Shown here: positions 13,502 to 20,692 of the stretch, in pieces
How the letters are laid out: every line of letters begins with the position of its first letter
How positions within the stretch are numbered: position 1 is the stretch's first letter
Origin: a virus
Strand: one strand, 5' to 3'
DNA: 30,371 bases
IMG/VR virus record: IMGVR_UViG_3300020027_000028
Location: 1-30,371 of that record
Notes under the pieces: model-generated
Databases searched by the model: none
Told to the model about the DNA's origin: nothing
Seen by the model: the letters and a program-made list of their open reading frames with translations, nothing else
Position numbers and translations under genes: made by a program

Positions 13502-13815
13502 AGCTCTATCTTGCCGGGCCAATGACAGGAATCCCTGAACACAACTTTCCTGCTTTCAATGAAGCTGCGGAAGAGTTGCGTCAAGCTGGATATGATGTAG
13601 TCAATCCAGCTGAGCAGGGATCGAATGAAGCTTCGTGGGCCGAATACATGAAGCGTGACATACCACTCCTGCTACAATGTGAAGCGGTGGCCACCCTGCC
13701 AAACTGGGATGCCAGTCGGGGCGCTCGGCTGGAAGTCCATATCGCCAATGCATTGGGCATGGAAGTCGGGTCGCAATACAGATGGCTGGAGAAAGGCGAA
13801 AGGCAATGTCGATGA
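13498..13815 (+). CDS. DUF4406 / nucleoside 2-deoxyribosyltransferase-like protein
   Basis: 105 residues from ATG 13498 (ATGA coupling). The start MKLYLAGPMTGIPEHNFPAF is the classical DUF4406 signature, followed by AAEELRQAGYDVVNPAE, WAEYMKRDIPLLLQCEAVA and SRGARLEVHIANALG. The Y-L-A-G-P-M and R-G-A-x-x-E elements correspond to the nucleotide-binding and catalytic parts of the 2-deoxyribosyltransferase fold. Such proteins move or remove bases on deoxynucleosides or bind nucleotides. The exact reaction is not known for most phage copies. Confidence 0.85.
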   Translation: MKLYLAGPMTGIPEHNFPAFNEAAEELRQAGYDVVNPAEQGSNEASWAEYMKRDIPLLLQCEAVATLPNWDASRGARLEVHIANALGMEVGSQYRWLEKGERQCR

Positions 13816-14039
13816 CTGACAGATGCATGGTCTACCGGTGCCACACATCAGTACCGCTCGCGCGGCTTATGTGTCGGGACCACTGGATGTTGGTGCCGTA
13901 TGAGATGCAGAAGGTCATCCTGGCCAACGAGCCGATTACACGCGCACGGTTGGCGGCCGTGAATGACGCAATCGAGCATGTCAATAAGATTGACACTGAG
14001 ATGAGATTGGAAGCGCGTGACAGACGTAGTGCAAATTGA
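13812..14039 (+). CDS. Zinc-binding protein, C-x4-C-x10-C-x2-HW type (copy 2)
   Basis: 75 residues from ATG 13812 (ATGA coupling; ATG 13806 is in frame). C5, C10, C21 and H24-W follow exactly the spacing of the protein at 10676, and the following helix (MLVPYEMQKVILA) fits the same type. A coiled-coil-like C-terminus follows. Likely a paralog of copy 1. Function unknown. Confidence 0.7.
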   Translation: MTDRCMVYRCHTSVPLARLMCRDHWMLVPYEMQKVILANEPITRARLAAVNDAIEHVNKIDTEMRLEARDRRSAN

Positions 14040-14118
14040 GCAGAAACGTCGTGGTCTAGGGCGGCACACATTGTCCATGACCCGCGTAGCTGGATACACC
14101 AGGCCCGTCGCGGCGTAA
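14017..14118 (+). pseudogene. Probable N-terminal part of the papain-like protease, out of frame
   Basis: GTG 14017, with GGAAG just upstream, opens a 33-codon frame ending in TAA 14116-14118. It contains RRGLGRH. The -1 frame beside it, open from 14040, contains VHDPRSW and runs on into the protease. In phage relatives of this protease that I recall, L-G-R-H and H-D-P-R-S are adjacent in one protein. A shift around 14068-14075 would join them. It could be a programmed frameshift, a real mutation or a sequence error. No classical slippery heptamer is visible. Confidence 0.45.
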
Positions 14119-14123
14119 CTGTC

Positions 14124-14723
14124 ATGCCAACCACGCCGATCCGCCACGCGCGGCATTGCGACATCTGGGACCAGGGTGGTGTGGGGTGCTGCACTTGCTG
14201 CGCAATGCTCGGCATGCTTATGAGCGGTTCATTCAACGAGCAGCGTAAGGCGGCCGGCAAGGAACCATTCCAGTTTGACCTGGATGCCTGTCACATCCTC
14301 TACAGGGTTGAGACGAGACTTGACAACCGAAAGATACCGGGGCATTGGGAGCCGGACGACACTGGCTCGGCATTCATCTATGCCGCAAAGGCTGCCAAGA
14401 AGATGATGCTGATCGACCGGTATGTCTGGTCGTTCACGGTAGCCCAAGCTCTAGCAATGCTACAGGACCGCCCATTGAATATGGGCAGTTTCTGGTATGA
14501 AGATATGATGGACCCCAACCCAAAGCTGGGCCTCACCGCGCGGGGCGAGCAGCTAGGTGGACACGAGTATGTCATTGATGAGTGGGATCCAAAGAAGCAG
14601 CGTGTGTGGATCCAGAACTCATGGGGTGAGTCATGGGGCATCGATGGCAGGATGTGGATGAGCTTGGGCACTTTCGGGACCCTACTCAAACGGCAAGGCG
14701 ACATAGGAACGGTGTACATCTGA
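14124..14723 (+). CDS. Papain-like (C1A family) cysteine protease
   Basis: 199 residues from the first in-frame ATG. WDQGGVGCCTCC places the oxyanion Gln17 six residues before the catalytic Cys23, as in papain. GGHEYVIDEWD gives His147, and VWIQNSWGESWGIDG gives Asn165 with the family's N-S-W-G-x-x-W-G signature. Length fits a bare catalytic domain with no signal peptide. Possible roles are virion protein maturation, host protein cleavage or cell-wall peptide cleavage; context does not decide. The frame is open upstream to 14040 without a standard start except this ATG, and upstream homology seems to continue in another frame. Followed by a TGATG junction. Confidence 0.85.
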   Translation: MPTTPIRHARHCDIWDQGGVGCCTCCAMLGMLMSGSFNEQRKAAGKEPFQFDLDACHILYRVETRLDNRKIPGHWEPDDTGSAFIYAAKAAKKMMLIDRYVWSFTVAQALAMLQDRPLNMGSFWYEDMMDPNPKLGLTARGEQLGGHEYVIDEWDPKKQRVWIQNSWGESWGIDGRMWMSLGTFGTLLKRQGDIGTVYI

Positions 14724-15031
14724 TGGATATGGGCATGCGTGACAAACTCAGTTACATTCCAGCACCTGAGGCTGGTGAGTTGGTCGATGAATGCAAGAAG
14801 CGTCTGATGTCTATGCGATCGGTGATTGAAGAGAAGGTTTCGCAACATAGGGATCTGGTGGACTTCTACATGCGCGAGATGGAGGTCATCAATGAGTTCC
14901 TGTCCAACAACTTCTTCAATGACGATGTTAAGGCAATGACTCCTGTGGATCCGCCACAAATGCCAGCACCAAAAGCTCCCGAACCATACACCACCGACCG
15001 GGCGCAACGCATGAGTAAGCAGGCATTCTGA
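14723..15031 (+). CDS. Hypothetical helical protein
   Basis: 102 residues from ATG 14723 (TGATG). Residues about 10-70 are helical and charged (LVDECKKRLMSMRSVIEEKV, then LVDFYMREMEVINEFLS). A Pro-rich hinge (PPQMPAPKAPEP) and a basic tail follow. Unrecognised. Confidence 0.65.
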   Translation: MDMGMRDKLSYIPAPEAGELVDECKKRLMSMRSVIEEKVSQHRDLVDFYMREMEVINEFLSNNFFNDDVKAMTPVDPPQMPAPKAPEPYTTDRAQRMSKQAF

Positions 15032-15285
15032 TGCAGCAGTTTAGGGCTGTCGTTATCACTAATGCTGGCAACACTTACAATGGTGAGTGGGATACGTTCA
15101 CCGAGCCATCTGGAAGGCTGACAGACAAGGAGATGATGCAATATGCGATGAAGGCGGCCAATGAAATGGCTGGAGGTATGGCATCCAGGAATGGGGTGAT
15201 CACAGTCTATACATCTGAGGGTTGGCGTGCATTTCCCGCATTATCTATCGAAAACCTTTTGATTGAAACCCGAACTACGAGTTGA
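15031..15285 (+). CDS. Hypothetical protein
   Basis: 84 residues from ATG 15031 (TGATG). Beta strands flank a central helix: FRAVVITNAGNTYNGEW, then MMQYAMKAANEMAGGM, then GVITVYTSEGWRAFP. Compact alpha/beta look; no family recognised. Confidence 0.6.
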   Translation: MQQFRAVVITNAGNTYNGEWDTFTEPSGRLTDKEMMQYAMKAANEMAGGMASRNGVITVYTSEGWRAFPALSIENLLIETRTTS

Positions 15286-15306
15286 CAGAGGTCTAAGGTA
15301 GGGGGC

Positions 15307-15486
15307 GTGTTGAATCACATATGGAAAATGATCCATGGTACTGATGGCGGTGAGATGAAATGTGCCAGATGTGGCATCAAATGGTACATCAATCATCCAG
15401 CGCCCAAACAAGAGTGCAAGTTTGTAGACATTCCTCAGCCAAGGGAAAGTCCAGATGTACCATCTCCAGCCAAACGAGAGGAATGA
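15307..15486 (+). CDS. Zinc-ribbon-like small protein
   Basis: 59 residues from GTG 15307, with AAGG at 15295-15298. MKCARCGIKWYINHPAP then KQECKF provides C-x2-C, a His and a third Cys. The C-terminus is Pro-rich. Such single zinc-ribbon proteins are frequent in this block. Confidence 0.6.
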   Translation: MLNHIWKMIHGTDGGEMKCARCGIKWYINHPAPKQECKFVDIPQPRESPDVPSPAKREE

Positions 15487-15487
15487 C

Positions 15488-15745
15488 ATGGTAAAGATAT
15501 GGCACAGGCATCTGCCTTGGGGTATGCACTACAGTGCATATGAACTGGTTGATCGCTTCTGGCGCATGCACTCCAGCCATTGGGTGCTCCGACTCATTCC
15601 GCGACCGGTAAAGTACGCATTGATTGTTCAGTTGGCCGTTAAGGACAACGAGGGCAATCCTGGAGAGCGGACCGCAGTCGAGATGCTCAAGACTCTGGAG
15701 CGAAAGGAAAGACATGCCACGCAAGATTCCCAAGCCAAAGCATAA
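15488..15745 (+). CDS. Hypothetical basic protein
   Basis: 85 residues from ATG 15488, with GAGAGGAA at 15476-15483. The N-terminal half is rich in Trp and His (WHRHLPWGMHYSAYELVDRF). The C-terminal half is helical and charged. Unrecognised. Confidence 0.6.
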   Translation: MVKIWHRHLPWGMHYSAYELVDRFWRMHSSHWVLRLIPRPVKYALIVQLAVKDNEGNPGERTAVEMLKTLERKERHATQDSQAKA

Positions 15746-15863
15746 GTGGGTCAAGAACGGTTCAGTGACCACGTGCCTCTACTGCCCTGCCATCTATCGA
15801 CCCAATGGCCATAGTTCCCGTAGGTCTGAAGAGTGTCATGGCGGCAAGGGTCGACGTCGGTGA
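15714..15863 (+). CDS. Basic zinc-binding mini-protein
   Basis: 49 residues from ATG 15714 with AAAGGAAAG upstream, overlapping the previous gene by 32 bases. Lys/Arg-rich ends flank TTCLYCPAIYRP and EECHGGK: C-x2-C then C-H. Nucleic-acid binding is plausible from charge only. Confidence 0.55.
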   Translation: MPRKIPKPKHKWVKNGSVTTCLYCPAIYRPNGHSSRRSEECHGGKGRRR

Positions 15864-16045
15864 CAGACAACTGCCATTGTGGCGCAACAAAGTTGAATTC
15901 CGTGTCCATGGGTCGATACATAATGGGGACGTTCCATACGCGTGATGGTTGCGGCTTGGTTGATGGGCTGAGCTATGGTGACGTTGAAGAGCTAGAAGAG
16001 TCAAAAGAAGAAAATGGTCCCGCAAGAGAAAGTGGAGAGAAGTGA
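15860..16045 (+). CDS. Hypothetical small protein with CHC motif
   Basis: 61 residues from GTG 15860 (GTGA coupling). The N-terminal TDNCHCGATK has a C-x-C pair, with another Cys in RDGCGL. The C-terminal third is highly acidic (DVEELEESKEENG). Unrecognised. Confidence 0.5.
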   Translation: MTDNCHCGATKLNSVSMGRYIMGTFHTRDGCGLVDGLSYGDVEELEESKEENGPARESGEK

Positions 16046-16176
16046 CCGCATTCCTGGAGATCCTGTTCAAGTCCATCCCGTTCCCATTCGGACCTGAGTG
16101 CATGATGTCTACAAGCGGATACCATGAGCGTAATGACCGCACCGGCAAGTGTGGTTGGTGCAGTAAGGATATGTAA
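16042..16176 (+). CDS. 44-residue protein with C-terminal CGWC
   Basis: GTG 16042 overlaps the previous TGA, with GGAGAGAA upstream. A hydrophobic start (FLEILFKSIPFPFG) and a C-terminal KCGWCSKDM; a further Cys-Met lies between. Possible half zinc site. Confidence 0.5.
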   Translation: MTAFLEILFKSIPFPFGPECMMSTSGYHERNDRTGKCGWCSKDM

Positions 16177-16178
16177 AT

Positions 16179-16391
16179 TTGTGGCGTTGGCTTGAGGTCG
16201 ATGAGACCACCAGGGAATCCTGCCGTCGTGGCGGCGGGATTCTGGATGCTGGCGGCCCCAAAGACATCACCATCGCAATAGTGCTAGACATCATTATGAT
16301 TTTCGGGATGGTATGGTATTGTGACACTAAATATCCCAGACAGCCTCCACCTCCCGCAGTCAGCTGGCCTATTGACAAGGACCGGCACTAA
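16179..16391 (+). CDS. Small membrane protein, TTG start
   Basis: 70 residues from TTG 16179, with AAGGAT about nine bases upstream; no ATG or GTG precedes the main part in frame. A polar N-terminus is followed by one membrane helix (ITIAIVLDIIMIFGMVWY) and a Pro-rich tail. Last gene before the portal. Confidence 0.45.
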   Translation: MWRWLEVDETTRESCRRGGGILDAGGPKDITIAIVLDIIMIFGMVWYCDTKYPRQPPPPAVSWPIDKDRH

Positions 16392-16417
16392 TACCACGCA
16401 GCAGGTAGACTATTCGG

Positions 16418-17977
16418 GTGGCCGCTACGGTATTTACCCCTTACTCGTCAGCTAAGCCGTACTTCTCTGGGACGGCCCCTGCTGGTGTATCTGATCTGGA
16501 TTCTGAGCGCTTGCAGAGCTACACTCTGTACAAGCAGTTCTATTGGCAGCATCCAGGGAGCTACAAGCTCATCGAGCGTGGCACTGATCAAGACCCAGTG
16601 TACATCCCGACCGCGCGGGGATTCGTTGAGTCCATCAACCGATTCCTTGCGGTAGGATGGTCATACACGTTGACCCCCAATCGTGGGTCGACTTCTCAGC
16701 AGGAAAATCTGCGGTTGCTCATTGACCCGATGTTCCGGCGAGAGAACATCTACACGAAGTTTGCCAACCAGCGTCGCTACGGACTTATCCGTGGCGATGC
16801 CATTTGGCATATCACTGCAGACGATACGAAACCGGAGACAACACGTGTATCCATTCATGAGGTGCACCCTGGTGCATACTTCCCCATCACGGATCCTGAG
16901 AATCCCAATCGCGTGGTTGGGTGCCATCTTATTGACGATTACCCTGATCCGGAAGACCCGGAAAAGACGGTCATCCGCAGACAAACATACAGGAAAGACT
17001 CCACCAATCCCGCATCCCCCACAATCACCTCAGAGCTGACTCTTTGGAAGCCAGGCAAGTGGGATGACCGAATCCTGACAGAGAAGGATTTGGAACAGGT
17101 CGGTGTGTTGCGACCTGTGACACAACTCCCGCCGGCAGTGACGCAGATCCCCGTGTACCACATTCGCAATACATTTGATGATGACAGCGGTTTTGGTTCC
17201 AGTGAGCTGCGCGGGATTGAGTCTGTGCTGGCGGCCATCCAGCAGGGCACTACAGACCAGTCACTAACTGTGGCTCTTGGCGGTCTTGGCATTTGGGTGA
17301 CTAACAGCGGGCCGCCGCGCGATGTTGATGGCAATATTGTTCCATGGCAAGTTTCGCCGGCAAAGGTGACAGAGGTTGCCGATGATGCATTCCTGCGGAG
17401 AGAGGGCGCTCTCAGCAGTGTGGCACCCTCTGTTGACCACCTGAACTTCCTGATCAACAATGCTCAGCAGGGCATTGGCATTCCCGACATCGCTGCCGGT
17501 CGGGTTGATGTTAGTGTTGCCGAGAGCGGGATTGCATTGGCCCTACAGCTGGCTCCCATCCTCAAGAAGAACGAGGAAAAAGAGCAGGCCATGATCGGCA
17601 CATATGACCAGATGTTCTTTGATCTGATCACCATGTGGTTGGTGTCATATGAGGGCTACAGTGCCAGCGATGCTCTCGCTGTCGAAATGCTTTCGGTGGT
17701 AGGCGATCCAATGCCCGTCAACCGCAAGGCGCAGATTGACGAAATCATTTCCCTTGCCACCAGTACGCCGCCAATGATCACCATCCAGATGGCGCAAGAC
17801 CGGCTGGCCGAGCTTGGATATGAATTCCCGGCAGGAGCCGCACAAGCGGTGCTTGAGCAGAGTGCAACAATGGCGGCCAACTCAGACCCGTTCGCCGCGC
17901 GGGTAGGACAGGAGATTGATGATGACCCAGTCGGAGCCGGTTCAAGTAACGGACGAGTCAATGCCTCCGCCAACTGA
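16418..17977 (+). CDS. Portal protein
   Basis: 519 residues from GTG 16418, with AGGTAG about ten bases upstream. The portal is the dodecameric ring at the capsid vertex through which TerL moves DNA. Visible portal-like features: SYTLYKQFYWQHPGSYKL in the N-terminal third, a central alpha/beta part with RVSIHEVHPGAYFPI, the stem-like helices (GIESVLAAIQQGTTDQSL), VSVAESGIALALQLAPILKK near residues 367-386, and a helical crown. Position before MuF, scaffold and capsid genes fits. Unlike most phages it does not follow TerL directly. Confidence 0.88.
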   Translation: MAATVFTPYSSAKPYFSGTAPAGVSDLDSERLQSYTLYKQFYWQHPGSYKLIERGTDQDPVYIPTARGFVESINRFLAVGWSYTLTPNRGSTSQQENLRLLIDPMFRRENIYTKFANQRRYGLIRGDAIWHITADDTKPETTRVSIHEVHPGAYFPITDPENPNRVVGCHLIDDYPDPEDPEKTVIRRQTYRKDSTNPASPTITSELTLWKPGKWDDRILTEKDLEQVGVLRPVTQLPPAVTQIPVYHIRNTFDDDSGFGSSELRGIESVLAAIQQGTTDQSLTVALGGLGIWVTNSGPPRDVDGNIVPWQVSPAKVTEVADDAFLRREGALSSVAPSVDHLNFLINNAQQGIGIPDIAAGRVDVSVAESGIALALQLAPILKKNEEKEQAMIGTYDQMFFDLITMWLVSYEGYSASDALAVEMLSVVGDPMPVNRKAQIDEIISLATSTPPMITIQMAQDRLAELGYEFPAGAAQAVLEQSATMAANSDPFAARVGQEIDDDPVGAGSSNGRVNASAN

Positions 17978-18302
17978 GTTTGGCGAAGAGGTATATGCAA
18001 CACCTGAGGATGAGGAAATCATCCAAGAGTTGTTTGCTATCGAGAAGATCGTTGGGGAAGAGGTTGCTCCTGCACCAATTCCGACGAATGAACTGTTCCT
18101 GCCGATGGATGTTCCGCCACCCACCGGTCCATATGGAACTGCTGACAATGATGATCCGGGCGAAATCATCACGCCGAATCCAGAGATGATCACCATTCGT
18201 CCCGGAGAGATCTTGATCGAGGAAGGCGTACGAGTCCAGTTGGAAGACAGTCCTCACCCCATCATTGAAGATGCAGATCATGTGATCACTGTCGATGAGT
18301 GA
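17922..18302 (+). CDS. Hypothetical acidic Pro-rich protein
   Basis: 126 residues from ATG 17922, with a good AGGAGA at 17910-17915, overlapping the portal end by 56 bases in another frame; ATG 17961 would shorten the overlap. Very acidic and Pro-rich (PPPTEFGEEVYATPEDEE), with IRPGEILIEEGVRVQ near the end. No family recognised. Confidence 0.6.
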   Translation: MTQSEPVQVTDESMPPPTEFGEEVYATPEDEEIIQELFAIEKIVGEEVAPAPIPTNELFLPMDVPPPTGPYGTADNDDPGEIITPNPEMITIRPGEILIEEGVRVQLEDSPHPIIEDADHVITVDE

Positions 18303-18519
18303 CGAGACGCGAGACAAGACGCATGCGGCCCTATCGCAAATCGTTTCTGAGGATGGACCCAATATTCTGACCAGGTGGGTCTGTATCATGGAGATCATGG
18401 ATGAGAATGGCGAAAGGCAGGTATGGGATGTTCACTCTGAGGACTTGAGCATGTCAGATGAAATTGGCTTCCTGGAGTTCCAGTCCCGCTGCCTGCAGCC
18501 AGAGCCATACAAGGCGTAA
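18295..18519 (+). CDS. Hypothetical small protein
   Basis: 74 residues from ATG 18295, overlapping the previous stop. The middle and end (WVCIMEIMDENGERQVWDVH, then EIGFLEFQ) resemble small actinophage proteins that carry a D-x-x-G-x-x-x-x-W strand pair. Function unknown. Confidence 0.6.
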   Translation: MSDETRDKTHAALSQIVSEDGPNILTRWVCIMEIMDENGERQVWDVHSEDLSMSDEIGFLEFQSRCLQPEPYKA

Positions 18520-18520
18520 G

Positions 18521-18859
18521 ATGATGTCCATTCGTAGGAAAGAAGAATTTGTCAAGAGGTCTGCAGAAGAGTTTGGCGGGGGCCGCAAGGCCCCCTATTC
18601 CATTTCGGCTATCAGATCTCGCATGTGCTCCCGCGCGGGTTGTACAAGGATGAGCTTCGCCACTTGGCAGGCTTGTTGTGATGACAGACTGTACAGGCCA
18701 ATTTGTGCTGAATGTGATATCGAGCTGAACAGAACGGTCCTGGAATGGTGGGGAGACCCTGATTGGGAAAGGAAGATTGTCGAGTACGCTAATGGTGTTC
18801 AAGCCGATTTAGATCGGCTCCTGGAATTGGACTGGCTGGAAAGGGAGAGTGTGACGTGA
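18521..18859 (+). CDS. Zinc-binding protein of an actinophage type
   Basis: 112 residues from ATG 18521 (or 18524). The core has MCSRAGCTRMSFATWQACC, then RPICAECDIELN and WWGDPDWERKI. The C-x4-C, A-T-W-Q-x-C and R-P-x-C-x-x-C-D-x-x-L-N pattern followed by G-D-P-D is one I recognise from actinophage genomes, without known function. Zinc binding is likely. It lies beside the portal genes. Confidence 0.75.
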   Translation: MMSIRRKEEFVKRSAEEFGGGRKAPYSISAIRSRMCSRAGCTRMSFATWQACCDDRLYRPICAECDIELNRTVLEWWGDPDWERKIVEYANGVQADLDRLLELDWLERESVT

Positions 18860-19020
18860 TTATTCTCGGCTTGATCTTCCTGTTGATCGGCTATGTGGTG
18901 GGAATTGGAATTCTGGCCAAGCTAGGTTGGATCCTGATCATCATCGGTCTGGTCCTTCTGGTTCTTGGTGGGGTTGGCCGACCCATCGGTGGTCCTAGCG
19001 GCCGACGGTGGTATTGGTGA
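18856..19020 (+). CDS. DUF6131-like small membrane protein
   Basis: 54 residues from GTG 18856 (GTGA overlap). Two membrane helices form a hairpin (IILGLIFLLIGYVVGIGIL and LGWILIIIGLVLLVLG), followed by GRPIGG and an Arg/Trp end (RRWYW). The hairpin with a glycine-rich, aromatic-basic tail is the pattern of the DUF6131 family in actinobacteria and their phages, which supports the host guess. Function unknown. Confidence 0.75.
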   Translation: MIILGLIFLLIGYVVGIGILAKLGWILIIIGLVLLVLGGVGRPIGGPSGRRWYW

Positions 19021-19277
19021 TGGCCTCCACTACGGCAGGATCCAAGGCCCGAAAGGGTAAGGGTGGAAACGCTGAGACGCTGCGCAAGTATTGGTCAAAG
19101 GGAGGGCCTGGTGGAGCCAAGATTCGCTGGGGGACTGCTGGCGACTGGACGCGCTGCGAAAGGCATCTACGGAAGTATCTTGGTCCCCGTGCAAAGGGGT
19201 ATTGCCAGAAGATGCACAAACGAAACACTGGTGTATATACCGGCTCCAAGGCCAACCCTGGAAGGCGCAAGCGTTGA
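19020..19277 (+). CDS. Basic protein of an actinophage structural-region type
   Basis: 85 residues from ATG 19020 (TGATG). Very basic. The core LRKYWSKGGPGGAKIRWGTA then GDWTRCERHLRKY and AKGYCQKMHKRNTGVY matches a pattern I recall in actinophage head regions, both alone and as a tail on other head proteins. Two Cys and several His/Arg suggest nucleic-acid or metal binding. Role unproven. Confidence 0.7.
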   Translation: MASTTAGSKARKGKGGNAETLRKYWSKGGPGGAKIRWGTAGDWTRCERHLRKYLGPRAKGYCQKMHKRNTGVYTGSKANPGRRKR

Positions 19278-19293
19278 TAGCGGCTCCCATGCC

Positions 19294-19737
19294 ATGACCA
19301 AGCGTGAGGGGAATCGGTTGAAAAGCCGAATGGCCATATGGGAGTCTCAAGACAAGATTCGCAGGCGGTTTCTTTACGGGTGTGTTCTTGCAGACTTAGC
19401 CTATGGTCTGTTGAACATGTTCGGTAGGGCTGAAGGTGCAAGCCAAATCTTGATTCGATCAATGTTGCCGAGTGGACTGGATTGGTTCGTCCCGGGATTG
19501 ATTCTTTTATCGGCCATGTTGCTGCTAATTGGATGGAGTGCCTGGGGAGGGATTGCAGGCACTATGGGGTGGGGCGCCAACACGGTTGCTATCCTGTGGA
19601 CCATCGGTAGCGGAACATCATTGTCGACTGGCGGCTGGGTGCCATATGCATTTGTCTGGTATTTCCATGTATCTGTGATCATATCTGTTGTCAATGGGAC
19701 TGATGCCGACCGTGAAGAGAGACAGAGGCGGTCGTGA
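19294..19737 (+). CDS. Multi-pass membrane protein
   Basis: 147 residues from ATG 19294. A basic N-terminus is followed by three or four hydrophobic segments (including WFVPGLILLSAMLLLIGW and YAFVWYFHVSVIISVV) and a charged tail (DADREERQRRS). It could be a holin-like protein, since it is followed by a membrane-plus-coiled-coil gene, but no endolysin is seen nearby. Confidence 0.65.
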   Translation: MTKREGNRLKSRMAIWESQDKIRRRFLYGCVLADLAYGLLNMFGRAEGASQILIRSMLPSGLDWFVPGLILLSAMLLLIGWSAWGGIAGTMGWGANTVAILWTIGSGTSLSTGGWVPYAFVWYFHVSVIISVVNGTDADREERQRRS

Positions 19738-20192
19738 TGTCTATCATCTGGCTGCTCATCACTCTGGTTGAACAAAGCCCTGGACAACTTGAGCTTCCGC
19801 CAAAGGAAGATCCACTCGGCCGCCTGGTCATCACTATCGCAATTCTTCTGTCACCAACCATCCCATATTTCGTCGCGCGGGTTCAAGCAAAGAAAACAAC
19901 ATCTAATGGTCCCGCTCCATTGAGCGCCCCTGCATTAAGTGCTGGGCAGGAATACCTCAGGGAATATATCCAGAATCTTGAGAAGCAAGTGAAGGAGTCT
20001 GGAGTCAAATATGAGGAGCGCCTGGCGCGGGCTGAGGCCAAGATTGAGGTGCTCAGCACCCAGAATGCGAAGTTGATTGAAGATCGTGCAGTGTACCGAA
20101 CGCAGGCTGAAGGCAAGGAAGCGCAGCTGATCGCTGCAATGCGTGAGCTGGATGTGTTGCGAGACCGTATGAGGGGACGAGATCGTGGATGA
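19737..20192 (+). CDS. Membrane protein with coiled-coil domain
   Basis: 151 residues from ATG 19737 (overlap with the previous TGA). Two N-terminal hydrophobic segments (SIIWLLITLV and RLVITIAILLSPTIPYFVA) are followed by a Pro/Ala linker and a long coiled coil (residues about 75-150). Layout resembles spanin- or holin-associated proteins, but this is inference. Confidence 0.65.
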   Translation: MSIIWLLITLVEQSPGQLELPPKEDPLGRLVITIAILLSPTIPYFVARVQAKKTTSNGPAPLSAPALSAGQEYLREYIQNLEKQVKESGVKYEERLARAEAKIEVLSTQNAKLIEDRAVYRTQAEGKEAQLIAAMRELDVLRDRMRGRDRG

Positions 20193-20511
20193 GGAAAAGC
20201 CTCTGACTGGATCTGACGTTGTTGCTGAGTTCAGCAAGGGCATGGAACAAGCCCTTCAAGGTGCAGTAAATAAAGTTGAAAAGGACTACCGCAAGAAGAT
20301 ACCTGCATGGTCAGCAGGAACCATGATTGCTTGCGGCCTGATCACTTATGGGGTGATCTACATATTCTTCCCCAAGAACCAGCCACTTTCAGACATGCTG
20401 ATCTATCATGCTGATGACAAGGCTGAGGTCTGTGTAGTGACTCAGATTCCTGAGGACATGATGCCAATATTCAAATGTAGGGCGCCAGTGCCAGGAGATC
20501 TGCCCAGGTAG
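20185..20511 (+). CDS. Single-pass membrane protein
   Basis: 108 residues from GTG 20185, with GAGGGGA at 20171-20177. A helical N-terminus (DVVAEFSKGMEQALQGAVNK), one membrane helix (GTMIACGLITYGVIYIFF) and a short outer domain with two Cys (EVCVVTQ and FKCRAP) that could form a disulfide. With the two genes before it, it forms a membrane-protein trio. Confidence 0.6.
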   Translation: MDEEKPLTGSDVVAEFSKGMEQALQGAVNKVEKDYRKKIPAWSAGTMIACGLITYGVIYIFFPKNQPLSDMLIYHADDKAEVCVVTQIPEDMMPIFKCRAPVPGDLPR

Positions 20512-20550
20512 ACTATTCAAATGGGATATATGACAGAGGGAGATGTGGTC

Positions 20551-20670
20551 ATGGGCGGTAAGCCTAGCAAGGGCACCCGCAAGGACAAACGTCTGTCATC
20601 CAGCAAGGGCAAGAAGAAAAAGCGTCGCAACAAAGCCATCCAGAAGTTCACCTTTGGCAGTAGATACTGA
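20551..20670 (+). CDS. Lys/Arg-rich mini-protein
   Basis: 39 residues from ATG 20551 with GAGGGAG upstream; ATG 20521 and 20530 are in frame alternatives. MGGKPSKGTRKDKRLSSSKG then KKKKRR is of a type common in actinophages near the head genes. Strongly basic, so it may bind DNA or acidic scaffold regions. Confidence 0.6.
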   Translation: MGGKPSKGTRKDKRLSSSKGKKKKRRNKAIQKFTFGSRY

Positions 20671-20692
20671 TGTCCAATGACAGGCCATAGCC

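Noticed and set aside
16372-16411. TTGACA followed by TAGACT before the portal as a sigma70-type promoter
   Set aside because: The spacing is about 28 bases, far from 16-18; no alternative -10 fits.
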